From: Tigriopus japonicus
Taxonomy: Eukaryota; Arthropoda; Copepoda; Harpacticoida; Harpacticidae
Length of the DNA stretch: 64,000 nucleotides
Direction: 5' to 3'
Assembly: GCA_010645155.1 (NCBI GenBank)
Contig: JAAGOF010000213.1
Location: 60,403 to 124,402 of the forward strand
Shown: piece after piece, positions 46,701 through 59,660 of the stretch
How the letters are laid out: each line of letters begins with the position of its first letter
Numbering within the stretch: position 1 is the stretch's first letter
The notes under the pieces: generated by a model
Told to the model about the DNA's origin: nothing
What the model saw: only the letters and a program-made list of their open reading frames with translations
Database searches by the model: none
Program-made: the position numbers and the translations under genes

Positions 46701-49700
46701 AGTTGAACAAGTCTGTTTTAGGGCCCGCCCACCAATTAAGCCGTAACTGCACGGGCACGCCCACCCGCACAAATGAAACTTTAACACGACCTGGGGAAGA
46801 TCCAATGGAATATTTCATCATCGCAACTGTTGAAATCGGTGCACGGGTTGGGGCGTGGCATGCATTTTAGTGTCGAGGTGTGCCATGCTCCCTAGGGGCG
46901 TTCCCGGGGATTTTAAGATAAGGTTTGGTGACTTATTTGGTGACTTTTCGTCCATCGTTAAAACAATGGAGTTTTAACACTTTTGTGACATACAAAAGCA
47001 ATTTTGGCCCTTTGCAAAAACAAAGCTCTTCTAGTTTCAATACTTGGCTACGCAAAAAAAAATAAAAAAGAGGCGCCAAGTATCTGAAAACTATGCGTAA
47101 GAATGAAGATACATACTGCGAGCCTTGACCTTACACTCCAATATTTAACTTCGAGAACCTATTCCAACCAATAATCCCATCAACCGAAAGCCCAAGTAAG
47201 CACTAGACGTACTTTTTACTCACACGTTCAAGTCTGAGCAAAAACTACACAAACACAACCAAGCAAGCAACAATACAGTAGCATCCCATATCCTCAATCT
47301 GCCTGAACGACACTTTAGAATCAAGCAAGTTCACGAAGGCTCAGAAAGCTCGTTCCTAAGGCTTTGCCCTTTAAGTGTTCTAGGAGGTGACTTGGACTTT
47401 CAACATGTCTCATATATTTGATAAGGACGGTCATAACGGTTTAGTATAAATCCCAATGTTGCGTAGTACGCTTGGCAAAAACAATCCGATGAAGTCTTCC
47501 CCAAGTCATCATCAGGGCCATTATCACAAATACAGCAATAAAAATTGGACAGATAAGGACAATTTCTTCCAAAATTGCGTCCATTGCTTTGAAGGAATTG
47601 CCACACATCAAAATGTATCCGTTTGGGGGAAAATTATAAATCGTCTTGATGTGAATTAACCCTCTAAGACACAAGCGACGGCTAAATTTAGGTTAGTTTT
47701 TAGTCCTTGTCATCTTGTTTTATATTTCAAGGTGAATTAATAATTCAGAACGGGTCATATGACTTTAGGTAAATGGTGTGTATGCAGAACGGGTTAATGA
47801 TGGAGAGCTTAAAAGACCTTTTTCAACACAAACACCCAAAAATCTATGTTACAAGCATGAAAAAACGGGTCGAAGAGGGTCAAAACGGTGAATGAAGTAA
47901 AGGATTAAGAATCACACCACCCTCAATAAAACATTGATTCCTCTCAAAACGAACTTCATGGGTGCAAAATATCGTCTAGAATAATCGAAACCCATCAAAT
48001 TCAACTTTATGTGATTCAAGGCCTACTAACGTGTGCACGCCTGATGGGACCCACAATCACATTGGATACTCTGAAACCCCCCAATGGTTGTCGAACCCTG
48101 TCCTACTGGAGTCTGGTGGTATTAATACTGGGGATGGGATGGGTGTGGTCCAGATTTTTCGGTTCCGGGTAAGGGCTAGTTCAATGGCTTTTCGGAAAGG
48201 ATCGGTTGAATTCAGAACCGAAATCGGTGCGGATTAGATCGGATCCGGCTCATATTGGGGCTTGAAGAAGGATTTTCTAACACCACTACGTCGGTCATCA
48301 CGGTGGTAAAGTACACTGACCATTTGTAGAAAGGTAAAAAAAAACACTTTAAGAAACGTGAAAGATTGGAACTACCATGTAAAATTTATCCAAAATCCGG
48401 GGTTGGTTCCGGCTTCGGATTGGCTCTCGTTTTTATTGGATCTAGCTTGCGACGAGCCGACCTCAGAAGTAGTCCGATCAGGACCCATCCCTAATAAATA
48501 CCCACTCTGTAAAACACTCATTGTTTTTGGCTCTAAGCATAATGGGGGAAAAAGTGGGTCTATATAACAATAGCGCGGATCAAAAGAGAGTGTGTACTAA
48601 ATGGAGCCAATCAAAACAGCGCCACTTCAAAATAGTGCCAAATCAAAATAGAGCCAAATCATAAGAGAGCGTGACATTTTAGAGCCGATCAAAATAGAGT
48701 GCATTTAGTAACTTTCCTTCATCTATGTATTTCTTGAGGCTAGGATGAATAGTGAAGCCTTTTAATATTCGAAAGACTATTTTCGGGAAAATTGTTCCAT
48801 AAGCCTTCTAGAACTTTTTCTTCATGAAAGGTATATTTCATACTAAGCATTGTGTCAACTAGTGATAGACCGAAAGCACTTGTGGCCGAAATTACGACCG
48901 AATTTTTGGTTTCTGTTATGCCTACCGAAACCAAAAGCAGACATGCACTATAAAGGATAGAGATTGACAACAAAATCGAAAAAAAAGATTTTGTTTTTTT
49001 TTCAAAAACCTTTGAAATTTAACCGTTTCCCAATTTTTAAAATTTGAGACTACCCAACATCGATTTCATAAGCAATTTGATTTTGAAGGTGAATTTTACA
49101 TTTGTACAATTTTGTAGGTAGCAAGTTGCTTTCGGTTTCGGTTTCGGTTAAGACCTCTATCAGCCGAAACTTTCGTTTTTGCTTATGAGCCCTTTCTGTC
49201 TATCATTAGTGTCAACTGGCTCAATCATTTCATCAATGTCTATGCTCATTCAAGACCACGCAAGGGCTCGGATTAGAAAATGTAAAAATTTTCAACATCT
49301 GTTTTTTAATACTTTGTGATTTAAAACTGTAAATTGAAAACCAAAAATTGAAGTGTTCATGATAGTCTTGCAGCGTCCACATGTTGGCTGCCGACTTCCT
49401 GTTGTTGGGATTTTCTGCCACAAAATGACTTAGGAAAAAAGCGTTTCCTTGCCCTTTTGGGTGATTGTGAACTCTGTCAACATTGTTAATTAACTTATTT
49501 GATTTATCATTATCATCTATAAATTTCTACCCAACAAAAAATTGACGAATTGAACGAACGCTATTTTCGCTCTAATTCAATACACTCTCTTTTGATCTGG
49601 CTCCAATTTGATTCGCTCTCTTATGAAGCGACTCTATTTTGAACCGACACTATTTCGATTCGCTCCATTTTGTATACACTCTCTTTTGATCCGCTCTAAT

Positions 49701-52700
49701 TTCATAGGATCCCGGAAAAAGTTCTAAATCAATAGTTTAAAGAAGATTTCATTAAGGAGAATTGCCCAAGAGACCCCCAAGGATATCCAGGTCTCGTCCA
49801 TGCTCTTTTGTTCAGTGTTTGTAAATTTAGAACACGTTGCAGTGTCTTGTTTCGGACAAACTGGTCTGAAGTAGGCAATATGAAAGCCGAGTTGTTTTTT
49901 TGAATATTGAATATTCGACAATTTGTTATTGTTAGTTCCATTATCCTATATCTTACGTCATATGTGGTGCGTCATGGTTGCGGCTGATCTGATCCAAGAA
50001 GCAATGAGTGGTTCTGGTCTAAGAAAACAAACAAGCCATGAAACCACATACAATGGAATCAATTTAAACGAGGGCAAATAGGTATAACCACACGCACTTT
50101 GATGCAGCTTTCTCCTTACTTCGATTTTTTCTATAATTTGTCTATTGGAACGAGAGATGTGCAAAATATATACCCAAAGTGCGGTCGGGAATACACCACC
50201 CGACAGAATTTGAATTCCTTTTTTAAATCAGAGAGCCTTCATCCAATGAGGGTAGAGAACCCCAGAAAATGAATGTAAATACTTTCAATTGAATAATCTT
50301 ATGGCCATCCAGTCTTCCTAATTTCGCTATCGACGCAGAGCAAATCAGAGATGCCGCGCCGTTCTATTTCTTTTAACAAACGGGTTGCAATTATCTTTAT
50401 TTATTTATTTATTTTTTTTTGGGGGGGGGGCGGATTTTTAATACCGCTACAAGGAATGGGATTCCCTGTAAAGAGAGTTAATGATTAATATAGTTTATAA
50501 AATTACCGTTTATATGAAATTTGATCTACCAATGAGTTAATGTTGGCAGATCTGTACAACCCTTGAATTGTGGGTTGGTCAGGAATAGTTTTCAAAAAAT
50601 TTGTCCAATCCTGGCTTAAATGGTGTTAGAGGATCAACTCCTACATATTCCCGACGAAGACTAATGGGTACCAAATTGAACAATGAAGGAGCCCGATAAA
50701 GAAGAGAGGAAGACTTCATTGTTCGAACTAGTCTCGATTCCCTTGGATTTGGAGGTGCGCTCAGAACTTACGTAAAACCTCTACGATCGCTACAACTGAT
50801 CTCAAATCCTGGGTTAGGACAGAGCCCATGAATGCTCTTGAAAACATACAGTATCAGATACCTTTCATACCTTTTCTGAGTACTGTACAGCCCTAACTTC
50901 TGGAGCCTCTCCCAATACGAGAGCTCTCTCTTTCCTGTGATGATCCTAGTAAAACATCTTTGAACCTGCTCGACCTTTTGCAAACCTGCCGAACTCATTG
51001 GAGCCCAAATGGGTGAGGCATATTCAAGATGCGGCTGAACAATCGACTTGTACAGAGTTAGCATTGTAATACTATCTCTGGACTTGAAAGTGCGATAGAT
51101 CCAGCCGCACGTTTGAAATGCCTTCCCCACTTTCAACTGGATATGCTCATCAAACTTTCCATCATCTTGGATGACAACTCCTAAATCCCTCATGGACGAT
51201 ACCTGCTCAATTTCACAACCTCCATTGTCTTTGAGCGGAACATCTAGTTTTGACGCCCCATACGTCATTGTGCGGAATTTCATCCCGTTCAATGCCATAT
51301 TACTCTCGCCAACCCAAGAGTAGACTTTCTCCAAGTCCTCAACTAATCATTTGGAGTCCTGACCATTCCTTCCACAAACTAATTTTGTGTCATCAGCACA
51401 TGAAGAAAAGTGGCTTTTTTTCTAAGCTTCTGGAGAGGAGCAATAAAGAGAATAAACAGGAGCGGACCTAAGATTGAACCTTGTGGAACATCTGACTTGA
51501 CATCATACATGCCTCTAAAAGATCCTTCGACTTTAACTATTTGCTTCCTTTCGCTTATAAAACTATCAATCCAAGTCAGGACCTTACCCTGGACCCCTAA
51601 CTCTTTGAGTTGATCGATCAAAAAACCATGATCTACCTTATCAAAGGCCTTGGCAATGTCAAGATGGACTACATCAACTGACTCGTGACTTTCAAGCCCC
51701 TCAATGATCTGCTCGATATGGTCAACCAAATGGGTGACTGTACTAAAATGGGCTCGAAACCCATGCTGCCCTGGGGGAATGATATCATGGGCTTCCAAAT
51801 ACTCAACAAGCTGGACTTCATGATCTTCTCAAAGACCTTTGCAATACTAGAAGTCAGAGAAATGGGCCTATAATTACTAGGGGGTGACTTATCTCCGCCC
51901 TTAGAAATTGGAACGACATGAGCTACTTTTAGAGAAGAGGGAAACTTGCCCTGATCTAAAATGCGACGCATCAAGTAGGAGAAAACAGGGGCAAGAATCT
52001 GTGAATATTTCATCAGAAACTGAGATGTCACACCATCAGGTCCAGGAGAACTCGAGAGCTTTAAGCTCTTGATGGCCTCAAAAGCATCTTGATCTGTGAC
52101 TACCAGATCCTCCAATCGATTATCCTGACTATCAATGCCAGTCTCATCAACAACATTACTACAGCAAGGATGGCTCAAGCCAGGATTACTTTCAAAATAC
52201 ACACTGGGTTCGATTAGTACAATGAAAATTCAACGGAACAATACATTTGTTGCAAAAACCTCACATTTTAGTACAATGATCGGACCCAGTGTGTATTTTT
52301 GAAATTCGTCCTGACGTACAGTGGTTCCCGACTACAGTCATGACCTGCTCTACCAACCCTTTTGGAATTGAAAATGCACTTGAGAACTGATCTCCAAGCA
52401 TAATAGCCATAACCTCACTATCATTGACGGTTTTACCGTCGACCTCAAAAGGTCCTACAGGATGCTTCATTTTTCTCTTTGTATTCGCAAACGAGAAAAA
52501 CGCCTTTGGATTAGTCTTAACCTCCTGGATCACTCTACTTTCCTTCTCTAACTGATCGGAATCAATGGAGGCCCTAATTTTTGATTGGACCACATCCAAT
52601 TTGCTTTGGAGGCTGGCTACAACAAATGGATTTGAAGTACGTCGAAGTCTATTCGAAAGCTGACAACTCCGTTTGAACAACTTCTTCCTAACCTTTGGAA

Positions 52701-55700
52701 TTCTAGACAATGGCTCACCTTTTGGCGCCGTTTCTGGAATACACAGAGACAAACAAACCTCCTGAAAAATGGAAATTAGCCTATTTATGGCGTCACCTAT
52801 GGATGGTTCCTGCTTCAGACTGGAAATCAAGTCCAACTCTTCCAATCTTTCAACAAAAAGAGGCCAATGATCCTCTTTGAACTTGAACTTTGCCACGCCC
52901 ACCTTTTGAGCAGGTTTAACTCTAGACCTCGCAGGCTTTTGAGTAATGGTCGACCCGATCTCAAGAGTGTTTTGATCTGAAAGACTACATGGGGCAACAT
53001 GGACATACTGGATCAGATCAAGGTCATTGGAAAAAAACTAAGTCTAAAACACTCTCTGCTCTGGTTGCAACACTAACGTGTTGAGAGAGATTACGCAAGA
53101 TCGCAAACTCTTCTAATTTTTCGAAAGATGGCGATGCTGTTTTCGAAATGGGAATGTACCCATCCGGACTAACCTCCCACTCTACAATGCTAGCCGGAAA
53201 ATTGAAGTCACCAACCACAAAGAGTCGAGAACAAACCTCTCGATCGAACTCCTTTGCAATGAATAGGAGAGCTGACAGAAATGAAGAAGAGCTACAAGAA
53301 GGTGGCCGATACATTGCTACAACCGTAAGATCTTGATTTGAAGCCTTGATATGACAAATCAAAACTTCTACTTCTCCATTCGACATTTGAACATGACTGA
53401 AAAGTAAGTCTTTCCTGACATATAGACATACGCCCCCATGTGGGAAAATGGGATTCTCAGGGCGTACTCTATCACATCGAACTAGCCTAAAACCAGCCAT
53501 TGCTACTTCTTCATCTAAAACTCCTGGACGAAGCCAAGTCTCTGTAATGGAGATGAAGGAGACCTCTCTATCAATGGCTATCTCCTCCAGTACTCTGACC
53601 TTTGTGCTGTCTTTTTTGGAAATAAGACAGTGCACGTTCAAATAAATCCCTTTCATGGACTTAAGGTCTTCCCATGGACCAAGTCTATCAGTTCTTGGAC
53701 CTTCTTGTCTAACCTTAAAAATCCTACTTACTAACAAAGTTTTATCCTACAGGAAGGGTTTGTTGGGGAGTGGAGGGGGTGGTCTCACTAGAGTAAGACC
53801 TTGGTTGCCCATATGAGAAAGTGGAAGAAGGAACCGGGTTATGGATATTTGGGAAAAGGATGGAAATAGAAATAGGTTTTGGGGTGAGAGAAGGAAAATG
53901 GGACAGGGAATTGGGAGGAGGAGGAGGAGGACGAGAACGGGGAGGGGGGGATGCTAAAAGGATGAAATGTTTGGGGGATGGGTTGGGTATTGGAGGCTAA
54001 CCTATAACCATGTCCAGGAGACAAAGATTTTGCTGGTCTCGGTTTCCTCTGAGTACCTCGGACGTGTACAAGTTTACACTTATAAAAACCACTCAAAAAC
54101 ACAAATATCATACTTCCAAACATTTGTCAAGGCAAAAAGGGGATGACAATAATACAATTACAATATGAGGAAGAAAATGATTGTTCAGATAATTATGAAA
54201 TTAAGTGCACACCTACGATTTTTTATAGTAATAATACTGTTTATTGCGACTCTTGGTCATGTCAAGACCAAGAATAAAAATCACTGTCAAATGGGTCAGA
54301 AGAAAAATCTAGAGCTACAAACTGGTGTTTTTGCATCAATCCCAATTTACCTGGTTTGGTGGAATATTAAAATCTTGGCAACCTTAAAAGGTCCCTGCGC
54401 ACTTTGCATTTATGTGAGGCCTTTCGTCAAGGCCTTTGTTAGTTGGTTAAAATTTTGTAAAAGTCAACACTAGCAAACCAAAAACACCATTAAATTCTAT
54501 TTCTAAATAATATACTAATGAATAGTTTTATTTTATTGTGTCATAGGAATACCGGGTGTTTCAAAAGAAACGAAACACCTAATTTTATCGTCTATAACTC
54601 GTGATTGCAACAATATGTGAATCTCACTTTCATTTAACATGATTGGCCAAACCAAGAAGCACTGATAACTGGAGTGGGAGGCTATCGGTGAGAATTATGA
54701 TTTTTAGAAAGATTAATTCAATTGCGTTCTTCTGCAAACGAAACTTGACTTGCATTCAGTACACGACATATTTCAAATTTCAGCTCAATCGAATGCTTGA
54801 GTGAAAAGTTATGCCTTCTTAAACTTACATATATACTGAAGAGAGCATAAAATGAATGAGTTCGCCCTTTTGTGTTCAAACAATTACCAGAAAAGGGCTC
54901 GTTCATTCATTCTCGGTAGGAATAGCACTGAACTTTGAGAGAGCATAACTTTTGACTCCGACGTTCGATTGAGCTGAAAATTGAAGTACGTATTTTTATC
55001 AACACGGGCAAGGTCTCAATTGCAGAAGAACGTAATTGAAGTGTTCCTAGTGGAAATCATGATTCCTCTCGTTAGCCTCCCAGTCCAGTGAAATTGAAGT
55101 CCAGTGGTTCTTGGCCAAACTCTTGACTTGAAGAGTCAGAAAAAGCTATTTCACCCTAGTTTCATATTTGAGCGACGACGATTTTTCCTGTGAAGACTCT
55201 AACTTTTTTTCCCTTCCGATATTTGGCTCCAATCGAAAATAGGGCAAAATAAAGGGAAAAAAATCATACCTACGTATTTAAAGAACTGTTGTCTGTTGTA
55301 TCTTTTTGAGCTTCATACATTTTTGGTCAGATCAACGATTTCCGAGTTACGGACAAAGTTTCTTGTTCCGTTTCTTTTGAATCGCCCGGTAGATGGCATG
55401 GCATTTTTCATTTTTATTTTGGTTTTTGGTTGCCCACTCAAATCATCGAGGGGAGAGTAAAAAGTAATAACAGTTTTGGATTGTAAAAGAAAGCTTAAGA
55501 GGGAAAAGAATTGAAAAGAATGTAACGCTGAAGTTACTTTACCTTTGTCCTTATATTTATGATAGTGTTCAAACCATTAAACGTATCATTTTTTCTTTGT
55601 CATGGCTTAGGCGAACGAATGAACAAATTTTACTCGGTGATCATCAACAAGGTACGTCGATGGCAAGGTAGTCATCGAACTGAAGCCACCGAGTTCGATT

Positions 55701-58589
55701 TGATCGTGGCGTCCGGAATAACGTCCTCAATTGTGACCATTTTGGGAGCCCTCATGTACCACACGCAAGAAGGATGGTCTTTGTTTGATTCGATGTATTA
55801 TACATTCATCACGTTGTCCACTATTGGTTTCGGGGACTTTGTGGCACTTCAGAGGCACCATTCGCTCCAGGTGAGTTTTGTCATAGTCTCAATGAGGACT
55901 GTCGATAGTTCACTAAAGTTTGTTTGATGGTGTCTTGGAGTGGGGAGATTCGTTTTTGATAGCAATGCGTATCATGACCATCCATTGTAAACGAAAGAGA
56001 GTAAATAGCCTTATTCATGAAATATATTCGCTCACAAAAGGGCGGAAAGTAGGTACTAAACATTCATCAGTCAAAATATCACGAGACTACCGTAGTTTTG
56101 TCACTCATTTTATATTTAGATGCGACACTTTACGGTGCAACCATTTTTGTTCCTTCTATTGGGATGCTTTGGTTTCATGGTTTTCAATTTCTTTGGACAC
56201 GATCCAATGTCGTCAAGGCAAGCCCTAATTTACAAAAGGGCATTTTTCACAGTTTAATGGTACCTATGTCGAAAATGAGGCAAAGAAAAACATTCTCGAT
56301 TTTCCATTTAATTGTAATGGGTTTGTTAGTATTTACTTCTTGTTTACGTGAGCCAAATTTTTTGATTTCTAATGTTACATGTCAAATTGATACCCTCCTA
56401 TTTGGAATCTATCTTTTTGTTATTAAAACTGGAGCTCTACTATGAAAAATGTAGAATGGTACTTATAAATTGATCGGAATGGATCATTTTGATTAAACTC
56501 AACATTGACTTTAATACAAGTCTATTTACCTTTAGGACATTGAGACTAAAACCTTCACGATGGAGCGTAAAAACATAAAAAATACTAAAGACATAAAAAT
56601 CTACCGTGTTGCTTATTCCACTTCAACTGAGGGCCATGAGAACCACAGCAAAGAACCAGTGCCCTGTTGTAATAGAGTATAAGTTTTACGATTATTAGTC
56701 GTAAACAATATCAGTTGGTTAGTGCTCTTCTTTTAATAATAGCGGCCGATTTCATGAGGTGCAATAATTTGAGGATATCAGAGATCATGCATTAGTTTTA
56801 CACGAACTTAAGTGCCTCAAATTACGGCCCCATAACAAACAGCTGACTGGGAGGTCACTCACTGTCTATGAAGAATGTTAATTGAAGGTTACAAAAATTG
56901 CCACTAGATGGAGCCAAAACAGGGGCTAAGTCCCTTGATTTCAGATCTATCCTCAACTTTGATTTGTTACCAAAATTGCTGCTTCCATCTTAAAATAGAT
57001 TTCTCTTCATATTTCGAGTCTTTTGGAGCTCAGCTCCGATGTTAATGTGTTCAAAAAGTAAAAAGTCACACTGAGTAATCACAAATTGAGGCTAAATATT
57101 TACCAGAAGCACCCACAAATGTTTTTATCTCAAGACGGCGCTGATTGTCATTTTTCTCTTTGATTAAAGCTCAACTTTGGTTCCTTCAGAGGGCTTGCTC
57201 TGACCGCAGAGTTGTTCATTTTGAGAACAAGAGAGGGCACCCTAGTAGGATGTGTTATGGGCATGTTAAATCTTGTAAGAGCCATCTAGGTGAAGCAAAT
57301 GTTAGTTTTCTTTAAAATCCTAAATACAATACTAATACAGCTTCCACAATTGCACCCTGACACCAAGGTTTCATATTTTTGAAACGGTACAGCGGACACG
57401 TAAATGCAGAATTTTGTGTCATACAGCGGGGGGTGCAAATTAATCATCCCCTTTGACTAAAATATCATGGCTTAAGGAGATTTTTGGTTCTTATATGTAT
57501 CAATATCGTATACTTCTCACTCCTTTACTCATATCTATACCTTTTACATTGATTAACACAATTCCCAGTGGGGAAAACAGATATGAGAGGGAAGGGAAAG
57601 AACAAAAAAAAAATAAAAAGCCGTCTTTAAAATAATTGTGTGACTAAGCCAAGACAAAAATTTGATCGAAAGCTATCGTAGTTTAGTATCGTACTCGAGA
57701 AGTTTATGTTTAGAATGCGTCAAGGAATGCTTCCAGCACTCTGCAACCCTTGCCTTCAAGTTTTCTCCTTGCTATTAGTTGCATATTGCTTGTTTGAATT
57801 TACCACCTTAGATATCAACTCAGTAACACTAGTCATGCGTATTGTCTAAGTAATGTTGTAAAAAAATTAACATAGTGCCCATACATTCTTGAAGATTGTT
57901 ACTAAATACACTTCAATCACCTACTGCACGTGATTACTCTAAAAAATTGCTCCCAAGGAACCCTCTTTCCACCTAGTCTAACTAGTTTTTAACCCTTTCC
58001 TTTCTTCAAATTTCAGTTTCATCCCTATTACGTGTGCTGCTCGTTCATCTTCCTACTTTTGGGTCTGGCTTGCTTCGCATCCTCCGTTAACTTGTTAGTC
58101 CTTCGGTTCATGATTCTATCGCTGGAAGAGGACGAACAAGAGGATCTCGTGGACCAGGCTAACATCCTCACTCTGGACGGGGAGCTAATGGTAGCCACAG
58201 GGGCCCTAAATTCCCATGGAAGTGGACGACGTCTGTTCCTACCCAACCAAGAGATGGCCGCCACATCAGAGCGAAATCTCTTTGCCGCTGCCAACAAAGC
58301 CGATACCACATCTGTGTGCTCATGCACGTGTTACGGCCGAGTAGGTCAGAGTGGTCAGCAGGTTAATGCTACTTTGGGCAATGTGAACCTGGGACAGGGA
58401 TCGAATGGGACGGGTGCGTTCCATGGACCCTCTTGGCGTCGCTCGACAGCCCGGGCATTGGGATTTGTGGGACGGATCTTTGGGTGCAAGGAAAACCTCC
58501 AGGAGTTTGATGACGAGAACTTTTATGATGAAGAGACGCAATCTATCAGTAACTACGCACGATATGCTATTAAACGAGCTTCCTTTTAG
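43714..58589 (+). CDS. TASK-type two-pore-domain potassium channel
   Basis: Three exons, 43714-44098, 55611-55870 and 58017-58589, give 405 residues with clean GT/AG junctions. The protein is a K2P leak channel of the TASK (KCNK3/9) branch: start MKKRNVRTL, M1, extracellular cap with a glycosylation sequon NLT at Asn53, pore 1 TLIGYGH with His98 (the TASK external pH-sensor position), MVMFQSMGERMN, pore 2 STIGFGDFVALQ at ~199-209, and VLRFMI at 243-248, aligned with the TASK VLRFMT motif. The cytosolic tail is long and acidic with a Cys cluster (CSCTC). Expected to carry background K+ current in excitable cells; acid sensitivity is inferred from His98. Intron 1 is 11.5 kb and loaded with repeats; intron 2 is 2.1 kb. 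Confidence 0.95.
44099..45821 (+). other. First part of K2P intron 1
   Basis: Intronic and AT-rich. A short telomere-like run (TAACC)3 occurs at 45734-45752 beside 'gggttaaccc'. At 44530-44575 about 45 bases recur inverted near 31186. No gene. Confidence 0.5.
45822..46160. repeat. 339-bp near-perfect palindrome (two foldback elements head to head)
   Basis: Left arm 45822-45987, spacer ACTTATG (45988-45994), right arm 45995-46160. Each arm matches the single element at 52163-52330 and itself contains a ~30-bp internal inverted repeat around 'tacacactgggtccgat'. ACTTA, ACTTA(TG) and ACTTG occur at left edge, centre and right edge. Confidence 0.95.
46161..48564 (+). other. Middle of K2P intron 1
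   Basis: Intronic. A GC-richer block at 46430-46870 has several 'ggcggg/cccgccc' motifs of unknown meaning. A minus-strand frame at 47441-47674 has one hydrophobic segment but no domain. Confidence 0.4.
48565..49708. mobile_element. Element with inverted arrays of 15-17 bp repeats at both ends
   Basis: The left end (48577-48710) holds about eight imperfect tandem units of the type GATCAAAATAGAGCC; the right end (49560-49705) holds about nine in inverted orientation. The outermost pair, 'gcggatcaaaagagagtgt', is identical at both ends. No transposase inside, no clear target duplication. Family unknown to me. Confidence 0.75.
50415..53740 (-). mobile_element. CR1-like LINE, copy c (nearly complete ORF2)
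   Basis: The longest copy. APE-type endonuclease is at 53737-53024 (ISITETWLRPGVLD, GGVCLYVRKDL, VVAMYRPPSC, FVVGDFNFPAS), then a linker (52902-52261). Reverse transcriptase lies at 52150-51370 (SSSPGPDGVTSQFL, NYRPISLTSSIAKVFEKI, FDKVDHGFLIDQL, VPQGSILGPLLFILF, and CADDTKL in a shifted frame), thumb at 51334-50768, and C-terminus to ~50505. The 3' tail has the C10 tract then (ATAA)n at ~50400-50435. Several frameshifts and one 168-bp insertion make it inactive. It may extend 5' to ~54080, where a Pro/Ser-rich frame lies. Located in K2P intron 1, antisense to the channel. Confidence 0.93.
52163..52330. mobile_element. 168-bp foldback element inside LINE copy c
   Basis: Interrupts the LINE relative to copy b, with a 5-bp target duplication ACTAC (52158-52162, 52331-52335). 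It contains an internal ~30-bp inverted repeat. It is the monomer of the palindrome at 45822-46160. Confidence 0.92.
54552..55389. mobile_element. 838-bp TA-flanked mariner-like element
   Basis: TA at 54550-54551 and 55390-55391. Terminal inverted repeats CCGGGTGTTTCAAAAGAAAC and (reversed) CCGGGCGATTCAAAAGAAAC, diverging after ~25 bp. Inner inverted similarity also exists (54650-54740 against 55000-55120). No transposase. Sits ~220 bp before K2P exon 2. Confidence 0.85.
55871..58016 (+). other. K2P intron 2
   Basis: Intronic; includes one copy of a ~440-bp repeat at 56888-57325. The acceptor at 58016 is preceded by a good pyrimidine tract. No gene. Confidence 0.8.
56888..57325 (+). repeat. 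~440-bp interspersed repeat, copy 1
   Basis: Direct match, roughly 80%, to 60938-61368, with shared blocks such as 'tttctcttcatatttcgagt' and 'gttgttcattttgagaac'. No terminal repeats or coding capacity recognised. Confidence 0.88.
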
Positions 58590-59660
58590 AACATATGGCT
58601 GCTTCGGGGAAGATGAGGGAAGAGTTACTACTACGTAGGTACTTTGCGTGTTTTCTTGAAGATTTTTGCCGTTCTATTTCCATTGTTTCCATGCATTCAT
58701 TTGATTCGTTTTCGATTATCATACAAACAAGATATGAATATTAAAGTAACAATGACAGAATGAAGCTTTGACTGTTATTGTCCTTGTAGACATGGGTGCA
58801 ACGGGAATTAATGAATTATTGATGAGAATATGATACCCACAATTTTGCACTAATCAAGGTTGAACCATTGACTACACCCACCATCACTCCAAAAGGGCGA
58901 TCCTAGGTTTCAATTTCCCGTAAATTTTCTTTGAAAATCATTAGGTCGCAAGTTAATATGTGTAAGGGTAAATTTAGACTGTACTAGAGCACTGTAATTT
59001 CAACGTGATCCTAGTGTTCTAGACTAAACCAAAAATCACTCAGACTCATGGTTTTTGAGTACACACCCTCAGGTCAACTCAACTGTTGTACTGAGAGAAC
59101 ATTCAAGGATCATCGATTTAACTAGACTCTGTCATCCGTTAGCATGTTACCCACATCAATTTCAACGTTGCTCCGCTCAATCATTGGGTTAATTTGCTTC
59201 CAATCCTGTTCATAGCTATCTTTGTGGATTTTGGCATAATTTAATACCAAACTTGACCTTTTCACCATTTTGAATTGCTTTCTCCTCATGCAATGCCATC
59301 GTAATGAACATCATGAACCGTGCAGATCAGAGGTAATCAAAAGTACAACCGTACTGGATTTATTGCAATTTCAAATGAATGGGTTACAAGACGAGGAAAA
59401 TCTTATGAAATCCACACAGAGCTGTCCAATATTTTATGCAAGGGCTGTTTTCTACACCGAGACATTGTTACGTCGTTTTGGTTTGGTTTTGGATCAGTGG
59501 TGGCCATTTTTGCGATAATTGTCCCATGGATGAGATCCCGCTTGACCTAGCTTAACAAGCCGTTAATGTGTGATTGATACACTACCAGTTTGGGTGGGAT
59601 TAAAACAGTCTCCACAATTCAACAAAAGCAGATGTGGCAAGAGGTATGACGAGACACGAT
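58590..59660. other. Convergent intergenic: K2P 3' UTR and neuropeptide 3' side
   Basis: ATTAAA at 58740-58745 (plus) may be the K2P polyA signal; AATAAA on minus at 59359-59364 may serve the peptide gene. Plus-strand frames at 59270-59550 include one hydrophobic stretch but no recognisable domain. Confidence 0.5.

Noticed and set aside
47400..47674. Possible tetraspanin-like last exon on minus strand
   Set aside because: A single hydrophobic segment and one Cys are not enough; it lies inside the K2P intron with no partner exons seen.
53839..54123. Pro/Ser-rich frame upstream of LINE endonuclease
   Set aside because: Could be the LINE 5' region, but simple-sequence composition prevents calling it a separate gene.
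59270..59550. Plus-strand frames with a hydrophobic C-terminus
   Set aside because: No domain, no signal peptide, two overlapping frames equally open; probably chance in the intergenic gap.
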